64,000 nucleotides of DNA from Tenacibaculum dicentrarchi (GCF_964036635.1 NZ_OZ038524.1:2485001-2549000); one strand, 5' to 3'; shown: positions 46,536-55,736, counted from the stretch's first letter. A program made the numbers and translations. The notes: a model not told the origin generated them from the sequence alone.

Positions 46536-47438
46536 TTAGTGTAAAAATTTATCGACCACGTAAATTATAGGTACGATTGTTATATAAAAAACACTGGCTA
46601 ACATTAATTTTCGTGCGTCAGTATTTTTTTCTGATTTATATAATTGAAAAGCATAGTACAACATTACCCCCCCTAATAATGATACTATTACAGCGGTTAA
46701 TGGATAAATATAAAAGTTACCTGTTACTTTTAACACCGGTGCTACCGACATTAAAATCATTATACAGGTATAAAAAATTATTTGGACAACTGCTCCTTTG
46801 TCTTTTTTATCCATAGGAAGCATGTGTAAGCCTGCTTTATTATATTCTTCAAATTGCAACCAACCAATTGCCCAAAAATGAGGAAATTGCCAGAAAAACT
46901 GAATCATAAATAAAAATCCTGCTTCAATACCAAAATGACCTGTTGCAGCAACCCAACCTAACATAAAAGGAATGGCTCCAGGAATAGCGCCTACAAATAC
47001 AGCCAAAGGTGTTACGGCTTTTAAAGGCGTGTAAGCACTGGTGTATAAAAAAATTGACACCGCTCCAAACAAAGCGCATTTAGGGTCAATGACGTATAAA
47101 ACACCAATACCTACTATAGTAAAAATAATTGCAATAGTTAATGCTACAGCTGTACTCATTCTACCTGCTGGTAAAGGGCGATCTTTAGTTCGCTGCATTA
47201 AAGCATCAATATCTTTTTCGATAACTTGATTAAAAGCATTCGACGCTCCTACCATTAGATAACCTCCAAAGGCTAATAGAAGTACTACCGTATAATCGAT
47301 TGTTTCAGCCCCTAATAAGTACCCAGTAATAGAAGTGAAAACAACACTTATAGACAAGCCTACTTTGGTTAATTGTTTAAAATCATTAAATAATGATTTT
47401 AAAGATACTTTATTATGTACGGGTAATTTTGAGTTCAA
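46536..47438 (-). CDS. ctaB: Protoheme IX farnesyltransferase (heme O synthase)
   Basis: A 300-residue integral membrane UbiA-family enzyme that adds a farnesyl group to heme B, making heme O for cytochrome oxidase. The first Asp-rich motif is NAFNQVIEKDIDALMQRTKD (about 89-108) followed by RPLPAGRMS. The second lies near residue 217 in KAGLHMLPMDKKDKGAVV. Nine helices are visible. It opens the respiratory operon and has a clear promoter box 22 bases upstream. Confidence 0.95.
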   Translation of the reverse strand: MNSKLPVHNKVSLKSLFNDFKQLTKVGLSISVVFTSITGYLLGAETIDYTVVLLLAFGGYLMVGASNAFNQVIEKDIDALMQRTKDRPLPAGRMSTAVALTIAIIFTIVGIGVLYVIDPKCALFGAVSIFLYTSAYTPLKAVTPLAVFVGAIPGAIPFMLGWVAATGHFGIEAGFLFMIQFFWQFPHFWAIGWLQFEEYNKAGLHMLPMDKKDKGAVVQIIFYTCIMILMSVAPVLKVTGNFYIYPLTAVIVSLLGGVMLYYAFQLYKSEKNTDARKLMLASVFYITIVPIIYVVDKFLH

Positions 47439-47460
47439 TGCGATGGTTATTTTATTTTTG

Positions 47461-47468
47461 CAAAGATA
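47461..47468 (-). promoter_or_regulatory. -7 promoter box (TATCTTTG) for the ctaB-led operon
   Basis: The minus strand reads TATCTTTG, matching TANNTTTG, 22 bases upstream of the ATG; no convincing TTG upstream. Confidence 0.55.
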
Positions 47469-47560
47469 TTTCTTTCTTACTGAATGACCATAAAAAAGGG
47501 GGGTAATTGAAATATTTTAAAAAAAAATGAAAAAAGTTTTTTTTATCTAATAAAAGGTTG

Positions 47561-47568
47561 TAGATTTG
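47561..47568 (+). promoter_or_regulatory. -7 promoter box (TAGATTTG) for tRNA-Gly and following tRNAs
   Basis: TAGATTTG is followed by CACCC, as in the tRNA-Leu(UAG) promoter at 50538 (TATATTTG then CACCC). It lies 50 bases upstream of the mature tRNA. Confidence 0.6.
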
Positions 47569-47618
47569 CACCCGCATTGCAACACATGCAAACGATCTTT
47601 AAAATAATTTTTGACTAC

Positions 47619-47690
47619 GCGAAAGTAGCTCAGGGGTAGAGCATCACCTTGCCAAGGTGGGGGTCGCGGGTTCAAATCCCGTCTTTCGCT
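47619..47690 (+). tRNA. tRNA-Gly (GCC)
   Basis: A complete cloverleaf: acceptor GCGAAAG/CTTTCGC with discriminator T, D arm AGCTCAGGGGTAGAGC, anticodon loop TTGCCAA with anticodon GCC at 47651-47653, and T-loop arm GCGGGTTCAAATCCCGT. The CCA end is not encoded. Confidence 0.96.
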
Positions 47691-47741
47691 CTGAGACTTT
47701 CTTAAAAAAATATACCAATTTGATTAATTACAATCAAACAA

Positions 47742-47825
47742 GCTGAAGTGGTGGAATTGGTAGACACGTTGGACTTAAAATCCAATGGCCTTTGGGCCGT
47801 GCGGGTTCAAGTCCCGCCTTCAGTA
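47742..47825 (+). tRNA. tRNA-Leu (UAA), copy 1
   Basis: A class II tRNA with acceptor GCTGAAG/CTTCAGT (first pair G-T) and discriminator A. The anticodon loop CTTAAAA carries TAA at 47776-47778, the variable arm is TGGCCTTTGGGCCGT, and the T arm is GCGGGTTCAAGTCCCGC. CCA is not encoded. Confidence 0.96.
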
Positions 47826-47828
47826 CTA

Positions 47829-47852
47829 AGCCTCGCTTTTATTAGCGAGGTT
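47829..47852 (+). terminator. Hairpin between the two tRNA-Leu(UAA) genes
   Basis: AGCCTCGC and GCGAGGTT form a 6-7 bp GC-rich stem with a TTTTATTA loop. It may act as a terminator or a processing signal. Confidence 0.45.
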
Positions 47853-47895
47853 TATTTTAAGAAAGAGTCAAAAAATTAAATATAAAAATCCACTT

Positions 47896-47979
47896 GCTGA
47901 AGTGGTGGAATTGGTAGACACGTTGGACTTAAAATCCAATGACCTTTGGGTCGTGCGGGTTCAAGTCCCGCCTTCAGTA
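47896..47979 (+). tRNA. tRNA-Leu (UAA), copy 2
   Basis: Identical to copy 1 except for two bases in the variable arm, which reads TGACCTTTGGGTCGT. The two changes restore the same pairing (G-C to A-T), so the structure is kept. Anticodon TAA at 47930-47932. Confidence 0.96.
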
Positions 47980-47982
47980 CTA

Positions 47983-48013
47983 AGCCTTAACATTTATTTG
48001 TTAAGGCTTTTTT
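47983..48013 (+). terminator. Terminator after the tRNA cluster
   Basis: AGCCTTAACA and TGTTAAGGCT pair over ten bases, followed by a T-run. Confidence 0.75.
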
Positions 48014-48150
48014 ATTGTCTTTTATTTAAATGATTGAAAGTTGAAATTTAATTACCAATAAATTTCAAACAGTTTCTTAAAACTCACTATATTCTTTAAC
48101 AAAAAAATATCAAAAAGTAACCGTAAATTTGTTTTCTTAAATCATCAAAA

Positions 48151-48966
48151 ATGAAAAAACAACACTTACAAGAAACTACTACATATTTAATCGATAACGG
48201 AGTTACAAACCCCGAAATAGGAATTGTTTTAGGAACAGGTTTAGGTAAATTAATCAACGAAATTGATATTGAAAAAGAAATTTTATATACCGATATTCCT
48301 CATTTTCCACAGGCAACTGTTGAATCTCATTCAGGGAAATTAATTTATGGAACTTTATCAGGAAAAAAAGTACTTGTAATGGCGGGGCGTTTTCATGTTT
48401 ATGAAGGTTATAATTTATGGGAAGTTACTTACGGAATTAGAACAATGCACAGCTTAGGAATTAAAAACTTACTAATTTCAAATGCCGCTGGAGCAATTAA
48501 TTTAAGCTATAAAAAAGGCGATTTAATGCTTTTAGAAGACCATTTAAACTTACAAGGCGGTTCTCCCCTAGCTTTTAAAGGAGCTAAAAATTTCGGAAAT
48601 ATTTTTGCTGATATGCTTGAACCATATTCTAAAAAAATCAATATTTTATTAAAAGAAATTGCAAGTAATAATAGCATAGAATTACATGAAGGAATGTATG
48701 CAAGTGTTGTAGGGCCGCAATTAGAAACCAGAGCAGAATACCGAATGTTACAAATTTTAGAAGCAGATGCTGTAGGGATGAGTACCGTTCCTGAAGTGAT
48801 TGTAGCAAAGCAATTAAACCTTCCTTGTGCTGCTATTTCTGTTTTAACCGATGAGTGTGATCCTAAAAATTTACAGCCTGTAAATATTGCTGATATTATT
48901 GCCGTGGCGGGTAAAGCAGAACCAAAAATGATTGTATTATTTAAAGAATTAATCGCTAAATTATAA
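48151..48966 (+). CDS. Purine-nucleoside phosphorylase (hexameric/trimeric class II type)
   Basis: A 271-residue enzyme that splits purine nucleosides with phosphate in salvage. Motifs: GIVLGTGLGKL near residue 24, the phosphate-binding HSGK, the VMAGRFHVYEGY segment, SNAAGAI, and the late ETRAEYRMLQ and AVGMSTVPE segments, typical of the trimeric PNP family. It is the class II PNP rather than DeoD. No partner gene is adjacent. Confidence 0.94.
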   Translation: MKKQHLQETTTYLIDNGVTNPEIGIVLGTGLGKLINEIDIEKEILYTDIPHFPQATVESHSGKLIYGTLSGKKVLVMAGRFHVYEGYNLWEVTYGIRTMHSLGIKNLLISNAAGAINLSYKKGDLMLLEDHLNLQGGSPLAFKGAKNFGNIFADMLEPYSKKINILLKEIASNNSIELHEGMYASVVGPQLETRAEYRMLQILEADAVGMSTVPEVIVAKQLNLPCAAISVLTDECDPKNLQPVNIADIIAVAGKAEPKMIVLFKELIAKL

Positions 48967-49026
48967 TCTTATTTATAAATAAGCGCTATTAAATGAATAA
49001 TAGCTAGCATTAAAACTATTGATAAA

Positions 49027-49060
49027 AAAAATAGCCTTGAAATAAATCAAGGCTATTTTT
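49027..49060. terminator. Bidirectional terminator between the PNP and dipeptidase genes
   Basis: AAAAATAGCCTTGA and TCAAGGCTATTTTT form a 14-bp stem with a 6-base loop. Confidence 0.85.
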
Positions 49061-49076
49061 ATAATTAAAAGATATT

Positions 49077-50465
49077 TTATTTTGATAATTCGGTGAAATA
49101 CTCATAAAAATAAGGAATTGTTTCAATTCCTTTTAGGTAATTCCAAACACCAAAATGTTCGTTTGGCGAATGAATGGCATCTGAATTTAATCCGAATCCC
49201 ATTAAAATACTTTTACTATTTAATTCTTCTTCAAACAAAGAAACAATAGGAATACTTCCTCCACTACGTTGCGGAATTGGCGATTTTCCAAAGGTTTTTG
49301 TATAAGCTTTACTTGCCGATTTATAACCGATATTGTCAATTGGCGTAACATAACCATGCCCTCCGTGATGCGGAGTTACTTTTACTGTAACCGAATCTGG
49401 AGCTAAACTTTTAAAGTAAGTAGTAAACTTCTCTGTAATTTCATCAGGAGTTTGGTGTGGTACTAAACGCATAGAAATTTTGGCATAAGCTTTTGACGCA
49501 ATTACCGTTTTTGCACCTTCGCCAGTATAGCCTCCCCAAATTCCATTTACATCTAAAGTTGGTCTAATAGAGTTACGTTCGTTTGTCGTATACCCTTGTT
49601 CACCATGTACTTCTTTAATATCTAAAGCTTCTTTGTAAGCTTCTATCGAAAAAGGAGCTTTCGCCATTTCTGCACGCTCTTCCAAACTTAATTCTTCTAC
49701 ATTATCGTAAAAACCAGGAATCGTAATTTGGTTTTTATCATCTTGTAAAGAAGCGATCATTTTTGTTAATATATTTATAGGATTTGCCACTGCTCCACCA
49801 TATAAACCAGAATGTAAATCTCTATTAGGACCTGTAACCTCAACCTCTACGTAACTCAATCCACGTAAACCTGTAGTAATAGAAGGTACATCTTTGGCTA
49901 TCATTCCTGTATCAGAAATTAAAATAACATCGTTGGCTAATTTTTCTTGGTTTCGCTTTACAAACCAAGCTAAACTCTCTGAACCAACTTCCTCTTCACC
50001 TTCAATCATAAATTTAACATTACAAGGTAAACTCCCTGTACTTGTCATGTATTCTAGCGCTTTTACGTGCATATACATCTGTCCTTTATCATCACAAGCG
50101 CCACGAGCAAAAATTGCTCCTTCAGGATGAATGTCTGTTTTTTTGATAACAGGCTCAAACGGTGGCGAAGTCCATAATTCGATAGGATCGGCTGGTTGTA
50201 CATCATAATGACCATACACTAAAATAGTTGGTAAGCTAGAATCGATTATTTTTTCACCATAAATAATAGGATATCCTGGAGTTTCACAAATTTCTACTTT
50301 ATCGCAACCTGCTTTTTCTAAGCTTTCTTTTACAAAGTCAGCAGTATTTAACACGTCCTTTTTGTAGGCAGGATCGGCACTTACTGAAGGTATTTTTAAT
50401 AAATCGATAAGTTCATTTATAAACCTATCTTTATGTTGCTCAATGTATTTTTGTACGTTTTCCAT
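49077..50465 (-). CDS. M20-family dipeptidase
   Basis: A 462-residue zinc metallopeptidase of family M20, probably acting on dipeptides or N-acyl amino acids in the cytoplasm. Metal and catalytic residues are visible: VYGHYDVQPADP (first metal His and nearby catalytic Asp), RGACDDKGQM (bridging Asp), MIEGEEEVGSE (Glu general base and ligand), and the late SIPIVSLFEEE and SDAIHSPNEHFG (final His). A lid domain covers about residues 185-320. Length is normal. No signal peptide. Confidence 0.92.
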   Translation of the reverse strand: MENVQKYIEQHKDRFINELIDLLKIPSVSADPAYKKDVLNTADFVKESLEKAGCDKVEICETPGYPIIYGEKIIDSSLPTILVYGHYDVQPADPIELWTSPPFEPVIKKTDIHPEGAIFARGACDDKGQMYMHVKALEYMTSTGSLPCNVKFMIEGEEEVGSESLAWFVKRNQEKLANDVILISDTGMIAKDVPSITTGLRGLSYVEVEVTGPNRDLHSGLYGGAVANPINILTKMIASLQDDKNQITIPGFYDNVEELSLEERAEMAKAPFSIEAYKEALDIKEVHGEQGYTTNERNSIRPTLDVNGIWGGYTGEGAKTVIASKAYAKISMRLVPHQTPDEITEKFTTYFKSLAPDSVTVKVTPHHGGHGYVTPIDNIGYKSASKAYTKTFGKSPIPQRSGGSIPIVSLFEEELNSKSILMGFGLNSDAIHSPNEHFGVWNYLKGIETIPYFYEYFTELSK

Positions 50466-50516
50466 GTGTTGTTATTTAATATCTCACAAAAATAATAAAT
50501 TTTTTGTGCTTCTGCT

Positions 50517-50545
50517 TTGTAGTTTCGAAGTATTGTTTATATTTG
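50517..50545 (+). promoter_or_regulatory. Promoter of tRNA-Leu(UAG) (TTG-N18-TATATTTG)
   Basis: TTG at 50517-50519 and TATATTTG at 50538-50545 have an 18-base spacer, within the Bacteroidota range. CACCC follows the box, as in the tRNA-Gly promoter. Confidence 0.7.
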
Positions 50546-50566
50546 CACCCACAATTACCTAGGTAC

Positions 50567-50648
50567 GCGGGCGTGGTGGAATTGGTAGACACGCTAGACT
50601 TAGGATCTAGTGCCGAAAGGTGTGAGAGTTCGAGTCTCTCCGCCCGTA
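50567..50648 (+). tRNA. tRNA-Leu (UAG)
   Basis: Acceptor GCGGGCG/CGCCCGT with discriminator A. The anticodon loop CTTAGGA holds TAG at 50601-50603, and a variable arm (TGCCGAAAGGTGT) marks class II. CCA is not encoded. Confidence 0.96.
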
Positions 50649-50658
50649 CTTTAATTAT

Positions 50659-50692
50659 AAAACCCTTAATTCTTTCGAATTAAGGGTTTTTT
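50659..50692. terminator. Terminator after tRNA-Leu(UAG), also facing gldA
   Basis: AAAACCCTTAATTC, a 3-4 base loop and GAATTAAGGGTTTT form a 14-bp stem followed by T-rich sequence. Confidence 0.85.
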
Positions 50693-50742
50693 GTTGGTTG
50701 AAAATTATTTTAAAATCATTATTTTCAAGCATTAAACAATTT

Positions 50743-51639
50743 TCACTCCTTAGTCAACTCTCTAAATAAACTCTCTAAATTTTTATTTTCGGTATTTAAA
50801 CCGAGTATTTTCAAGCCATTTTCTTGAGCGAAATCAAAAATTACAGGACGCATATCTTCGGATGTTTCAAAAGTCAGTATCCAGTTGTTTTCAACCGTAT
50901 TTTTATAATGTACAATATTTGGTAAACGCTGAATAAATTGCTCTTCTAGCTTATAATCAAAGGTTACTTTTATAATTTGTTCTTTGCTTGTTTTAAGTTC
51001 GGCAATAGGTTTATCAATAACTATTTTTCCTTTATTTATTATAATTACTCGGGTGCAAACCGCCTCTACTTCTTGCATAATATGCGTAGAAATTAAAACT
51101 GTTTTGTCTTTACCGAGTTCTTTAATTAATTCACGGATTTCAACCAACTGATTTGGGTCTAAACCTGTGGTTGGTTCATCTAAAATTAACACTTCAGGGT
51201 CGTGTAAAATAGCCGCTGCCAAGCCTACTCTTTGACGATATCCTTTTGATAATTGCCCTATTTTTTTATGTGCTTCAGCTGTTAATCCAACTTTTTGAAT
51301 AACTTCGGATATTTTATTTTTAGTAATTTTATAAATACCTGCTTGAAATTGCAAGTACTCTCGAACATACATCTCTAAATACAACGGATTATGCTCTGGT
51401 AAATAGCCGATTTTTTTTTGCGCTTCAATAGGGTTTTTAAGCACATCGATACCACTTACAAAAACCGATCCTTCACTTGGGAGAATAAAACCTGTTAAAA
51501 TTTTCATGCTCGTTGATTTCCCAGCACCATTTGGTCCTAAAAAACCAACAATTTCTCCTTTTTGAGCATCAAAAGAAATGCTATTAACAGCTTTTTGACT
51601 GCCATAAAATTTAGAAATTTCGGTAAGTTGTATTGACAT
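50743..51639 (-). CDS. gldA: Gliding-motility ABC transporter ATPase GldA
   Basis: A 298-residue ABC ATPase, the subunit that with GldF and GldG forms a transporter needed for gliding motility in Flavobacterium johnsoniae. Walker A is GPNGAGKST, the signature is LSKGYRQRVG, and Walker B is VLILDEPTTGLD. The C-terminal 80 residues (KTSKEQIIKVTFDYKLEEQF) are the GldA-type tail. The gldF and gldG genes are not adjacent, as is usual for flavobacteria with separate gldA. Motility itself cannot be concluded from one gene. Confidence 0.88.
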   Translation of the reverse strand: MSIQLTEISKFYGSQKAVNSISFDAQKGEIVGFLGPNGAGKSTSMKILTGFILPSEGSVFVSGIDVLKNPIEAQKKIGYLPEHNPLYLEMYVREYLQFQAGIYKITKNKISEVIQKVGLTAEAHKKIGQLSKGYRQRVGLAAAILHDPEVLILDEPTTGLDPNQLVEIRELIKELGKDKTVLISTHIMQEVEAVCTRVIIINKGKIVIDKPIAELKTSKEQIIKVTFDYKLEEQFIQRLPNIVHYKNTVENNWILTFETSEDMRPVIFDFAQENGLKILGLNTENKNLESLFRELTKE

Positions 51640-51695
51640 TTTATTGCTATATTTTTATCAAATTTTAGTATCAAAAAAAATTAAACCAATCTAAA

Positions 51696-52187
51696 TTATT
51701 TTTTCTTTAGATAAGAAACGAAACTATAATCATATTTATTTTTTTCATCTGCTTTAAAATCTTCTCTAGCGGTTTGTTCCCAAATATTCAAATCAATTTC
51801 AGGGAAAAAAACATCTGCTTCAAACTCCTGATGTACCAAACAAATATCTAGCTTATCTACTAAATTATTTTCAAGTGCTTGCTTGTAAATCTGTGCGCCT
51901 CCAATAATAAAAATATCGGTTTCATCTTTTGATAAATCAATAGCTTTTTCAATAGAATCGGCAATTAAACAGCCTTCTTTAAGGTAATTTTTATTTCTGG
52001 TGATAATAACAGAAGTACGGTTTGGCAAAGGCTTCCCGATACTTTCAAAGGTATTTCGTCCCATTAAAATATGATGCCCAGTGGTAACTTTTTTAAAGCG
52101 TTTTAAATCGGCAGGTAAATGCCAAATTAAATCGTTTCCTTTCCCTAAAGCATTGTTATTTGCTATTGCTGCAATTATTGTAATCAT
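51696..52187 (-). CDS. folA: Dihydrofolate reductase
   Basis: A 163-residue enzyme reducing dihydrofolate to tetrahydrofolate with NADPH. The N-terminal pattern ITIIAAIANNNALGKGNDLI, WHLPADLKRFK, the GRNTFESIGKPLPNRTSVII segment and FIIGGAQIYKQAL are standard. The catalytic acidic residue is the Asp in WHLPADLKRF. It lies 88 bases downstream of thyA; DHFR regenerates the cofactor that thymidylate synthase oxidises. Confidence 0.95.
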   Translation of the reverse strand: MITIIAAIANNNALGKGNDLIWHLPADLKRFKKVTTGHHILMGRNTFESIGKPLPNRTSVIITRNKNYLKEGCLIADSIEKAIDLSKDETDIFIIGGAQIYKQALENNLVDKLDICLVHQEFEADVFFPEIDLNIWEQTAREDFKADEKNKYDYSFVSYLKKK

Positions 52188-52275
52188 AGATTTTAATTTA
52201 ATAAACGGCTATTTTCTTACACTTTTATGATGCTTTTATACCGCTTTATTTTTTCTTTTCCGAAGATATAAAAAA

Positions 52276-53100
52276 TTACACCGCCACCACACCTTTTATG
52301 TGCGGATGCGAATCATAACCAACTAATTCAAAATCTTCAAAAGTAAAATCTTCAATATTTTTAATTGCCGGGTTTATTTTCATCGTCGGAAGCGGTTTTG
52401 GCTCGCGAGAAACCTGCAAAGCTAACTGCTCTTGATGATTATTATAAATATGTGCATCGCCAAAAGTATGGATAAAGTCGCCCGCCTGATAGCCACAAAC
52501 CTGTGCAATCATCATGGTAAACAAAGCGTAAGAAGCGATATTAAAAGGAACACCTAAAAATATATCGGCGCTTCGTTGGTATAATTGACATGATAATTTT
52601 CCGTCAGCTACATAAAACTGAAAAAATGCATGACAGGGTGGTAATGCTGCTTTTCCGTTGGCTACATTTTCTGAAAATGATTTTGAAGTATCGGGCATTA
52701 CAGAAGGATTCCAAGCAGAAACTAACATTCTACGGCTATTCGGATTGTTCTTTAATGTATCAATTACCTCTTTTAACTGATCAATTTCATCGCTATTCCA
52801 GTTACGCCATTGATGCCCATAAACAGGTCCTAAATCGCCATTTTCATCTGCCCAAGAATTCCAAATTTTAACACCATTTTCTTGCAAATATTTAATATTT
52901 GTATCGCCTTTTATAAACCAAAGTAATTCATAAATAATCGATTTTAAGTGCAACTTTTTAGTGGTTACCATCGGGAAACCTTTACTTAAATCAAATCGCA
53001 TCTGATGCCCAAAAACACTTTTTGTACCTGTTCCTGTTCTATCTCCTTTTTCGTTTCCGTTTTCTAAAATCTGTTGTACTAAGTCTAAATATTGCTTCAT
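52276..53100 (-). CDS. thyA: Thymidylate synthase
   Basis: Makes dTMP from dUMP with methylene-tetrahydrofolate. The 274 residues show the nucleophile C156 in [12 protein letters not shown], the R-D-G/T entry [11 protein letters not shown] near 21, WGS-type [19 protein letters not shown], and [18 protein letters not shown] start at MKQYLDLVQ; an in-frame ATG 15 codons upstream is not needed by the family. It pairs with folA downstream. Confidence 0.96.
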   Translation of the reverse strand: MKQYLDLVQQILENGNEKGDRTGTGTKSVFGHQMRFDLSKGFPMVTTKKLHLKSIIYELLWFIKGDTNIKYLQENGVKIWNSWADENGDLGPVYGHQWRNWNSDEIDQLKEVIDTLKNNPNSRRMLVSAWNPSVMPDTSKSFSENVANGKAALPPCHAFFQFYVADGKLSCQLYQRSADIFLGVPFNIASYALFTMMIAQVCGYQAGDFIHTFGDAHIYNNHQEQLALQVSREPKPLPTMKINPAIKNIEDFTFEDFELVGYDSHPHIKGVVAV

Positions 53101-53195
53101 TTGTTGTTGTTCTAAATACCCTGCTGATAAAATAAAAAGCTTCAATTTTTAGTATTGAAACTTTTTAAATGATATACTATTATTAAATTTGGCTA

Positions 53196-54956
53196 TTACC
53201 CAATAATCATACCAGCAATTGTTGCTGACATTAAAGAAGCAACTGTTCCACCAATTAAGGCTTTTATCCCAAATTCTGATAATGTTTTACGTTGTCCTGG
53301 CGCTAACGACCCAATTCCACCAATTTGAATACCAATAGAGGCGAAATTTGCGAAACCACATAACATATAAGTAGCCATAATAATTGATTTATTATAAGTT
53401 AAATGTGTTAAGTTTGCTGCATTTTTAAGCTCTGATAACTGAATATATCCTACAAATTCACTTGCAGCTAATTTAATTCCTAATAACTGTCCCATTAAAG
53501 CCATATCTTCTCTAGCAACACCAATTAACCACATTAAAGGTGCAAAAATATACCCTAAAATAAATTCTAAAGAAAAGTTTTTATAAGCTGTTGAACTTTC
53601 AATAAGGCTGTTTAAAGAAGTAAATTTCCAGCCTAAATAATTGATTCCATCAAAGCCTCCTATTCCTCCTAAAATTCCATTTATCATAGCGATAAAAGCG
53701 ACAAAAACCAATAACATTGCTCCTACATTCATTGCCAATTGTAAGCCTTCGGTAGTTCCGTTTGCAATGGCATCTAATATATTTGAACCTATTTTGTCTT
53801 GCGACACTTTTATATCGGTAACAATTTCTTCGGTTTGCGGATACAAAATTTTAGAAATAACAATTGCTCCAGGCGCTGCCATTACTGAGGCTGCTAATAA
53901 ATGTTTTGCATAAAACAATTTTAACGTTTCATCATCGCCACCTAAAAACCCGATATAAGCTGCTAAAACCGCTCCAGCAACAGTTGCCATACCGCCAATC
54001 ATTACCAATAACACTTCCGACTTATTCATTTTTTCTAAATATGCCTTGATCAATAAAGGTGCTTCGGTTTGCCCTAAAAAGATATTTCCTGCTACCGATA
54101 AACTTTCTGCACCTGATATTTTTAACACCTTACTTAATGACCACGCCAAGCCTTTTACCACTTTTTGTATCACCCCTAAGTAAAATAATAAAGATGTTAA
54201 TGCCGAAAAGAAAATAATTGTTGGTAATATTTGAAAGGCAAAAATAAATCCGAAAGTATCCATATCAGAAATTAATCCTTGAAATAAAAATTCACTTCCT
54301 GCCTGGGTAAATCCTAAAATACTAACAAATCCTTTTCCTATAAATTCAAAAATTGATTGTACAAAAGGAACTTTTAATACACCAATTGCGATTACCAATT
54401 GAAAAGCAAGCCCTAGCCCAACTATTTTCCAATCGATCCCTTTTCTGTTAGCGCTACATAAAAATGCAATCAATAATAATGAAAACATTCCTAAAACACC
54501 TCGCCATAAACTTTGTGTTGAAAATCCTTGACTTGGAACTATTTCGATACTACTATTTTTTTCTTCGGATGCCTTTAAAACCGCCACTTCCGACATTACT
54601 TTTTGAGGTTTTGAGCTAAAATTATATAGCACATTGTTTTCAGAAAAAGTTAATAAACTGTCTGATAATTGGGTAATATTATAATAACGAACCGTGTCTT
54701 TTGGCTGTTTATAATTAAAAATTAATAAATTGTTTTGATGTATGTAACTTCCTGAAAAGTGTAAACTATCTTTAGCAAATACCGAATAGTTAAATTCACC
54801 TTTCGATAAATTTAAAACATCTTTAGCGTCTGTAGATGATACTAAAGATGTTCCTTTTATTGTTGTAATTGATGAGAAGTTCCAATTTTTCTCTATGTTT
54901 TGCCCAAAAGTAATTACAGATGCAAAAAGCATCAGAAGGGTAAATAATTTATTCAT
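53196..54956 (-). CDS. CNT-type nucleoside transporter with exported N-terminal domain
   Basis: A 586-residue inner-membrane transporter. Residues 170-586 are a concentrative nucleoside transporter (NupC type), with the family segment GNIFLGQTEAPLLIKAYLEK (about 293-312) that forms the substrate and sodium site. Residues 1-19 are a signal peptide and 20-150 a beta-rich exported domain of unknown role, joined just before the first membrane helix (about 152-170). Standard NupC proteins lack this domain and have about 400 residues. It is upstream of thyA, fitting nucleotide salvage. Confidence 0.88.
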   Translation of the reverse strand: MNKLFTLLMLFASVITFGQNIEKNWNFSSITTIKGTSLVSSTDAKDVLNLSKGEFNYSVFAKDSLHFSGSYIHQNNLLIFNYKQPKDTVRYYNITQLSDSLLTFSENNVLYNFSSKPQKVMSEVAVLKASEEKNSSIEIVPSQGFSTQSLWRGVLGMFSLLLIAFLCSANRKGIDWKIVGLGLAFQLVIAIGVLKVPFVQSIFEFIGKGFVSILGFTQAGSEFLFQGLISDMDTFGFIFAFQILPTIIFFSALTSLLFYLGVIQKVVKGLAWSLSKVLKISGAESLSVAGNIFLGQTEAPLLIKAYLEKMNKSEVLLVMIGGMATVAGAVLAAYIGFLGGDDETLKLFYAKHLLAASVMAAPGAIVISKILYPQTEEIVTDIKVSQDKIGSNILDAIANGTTEGLQLAMNVGAMLLVFVAFIAMINGILGGIGGFDGINYLGWKFTSLNSLIESSTAYKNFSLEFILGYIFAPLMWLIGVAREDMALMGQLLGIKLAASEFVGYIQLSELKNAANLTHLTYNKSIIMATYMLCGFANFASIGIQIGGIGSLAPGQRKTLSEFGIKALIGGTVASLMSATIAGMIIG

Positions 54957-54969
54957 TGTATGTGGTTTA

Positions 54970-55590
54970 TTAAGAACGTTTGCTAATTTCGTCGCGAATT
55001 TCCGCAGCTAATTCATAATTTTCATTCGCTACAGCTTCATTAAGCTGCTCGTTTAATTCGGGTAAAGACAGGTTTGAATATCCTTGTTCATCATTATGGT
55101 CATCATCATATTCATCTTCTAAAGAAAACGCTATTTCATCCGATTCTAAATCTTCTTCAATAATTAATTCTTCATCCATTTTTAAAAATACACCTGCTTT
55201 ATCTAATATATTTTCGTAGGTAAAAATAGGAGCATCAAAACGAACGGCTAATGCAATTGCATCCGAAGTTCGGGCATCAATAACCTGTTCAAATCCATCT
55301 CTTTCACAAATTAAGCTCGAATAAAAAACGCCATCTACCAATTTATGGATAACAACTTGAATTACTTTAATCGAAAATCTATCGGAAAATGTTTTAAATA
55401 AATCGTGGGTAAGTGGTCGTGGTGGACGAATTTCTTTCTCTAAAGCAATGGCTATAGATTGAGCTTCAAAAGCACCAATAATTATAGGCAGAGTTCTCTC
55501 TCCACCTGTTTCACTTAGCACTAACGCATACGCACCACTTTGAGTTTGGCTATACGAAATTCCTTTAATATTCAGTTTTATTAAACTCAT
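54970..55590 (-). CDS. Bifunctional nuclease family protein with UVR motif
   Basis: A 206-residue protein with the DUF151 bifunctional nuclease domain (residues 1-130; VLSETGGERTLPIIIGAFEA and VIDARTSDAIALAVRFDAPI) and a C-terminal UVR-type motif (LNEAVANENYELAAEIRDEI). The family is reported to act on DNA and RNA in plants; the bacterial role is unclear. Between the two lies a very acidic stretch (about 140-175). It lies directly upstream of the nucleoside transporter. Confidence 0.88.
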   Translation of the reverse strand: MSLIKLNIKGISYSQTQSGAYALVLSETGGERTLPIIIGAFEAQSIAIALEKEIRPPRPLTHDLFKTFSDRFSIKVIQVVIHKLVDGVFYSSLICERDGFEQVIDARTSDAIALAVRFDAPIFTYENILDKAGVFLKMDEELIIEEDLESDEIAFSLEDEYDDDHNDEQGYSNLSLPELNEQLNEAVANENYELAAEIRDEISKRS

Positions 55591-55615
55591 GTATGATTAT
55601 AATAAATAAAAAGAA

Positions 55616-55659
55616 GGCTGTCTAAATTTTGGCGATATGCTTCAAATTTTAGACAGCCA
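55616..55659 (-). terminator. Terminator after etfBA
   Basis: GGCTGTCTAAA and TTTAGACAGCC pair over 11 bases; on the minus strand a T-rich run follows. Confidence 0.75.
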
Positions 55660-55736
55660 TTTTAATCGGGTGCAATTTACTAAAAATTATGAATTGATTT
55701 CTAATTTCTATAAAAAGAAAATTCTTCTATTAAAAT

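Noticed and set aside
52590..52871. 93-codon frame antisense to thyA
   Set aside because: It lies wholly within the conserved thyA coding region on the other strand and resembles nothing.
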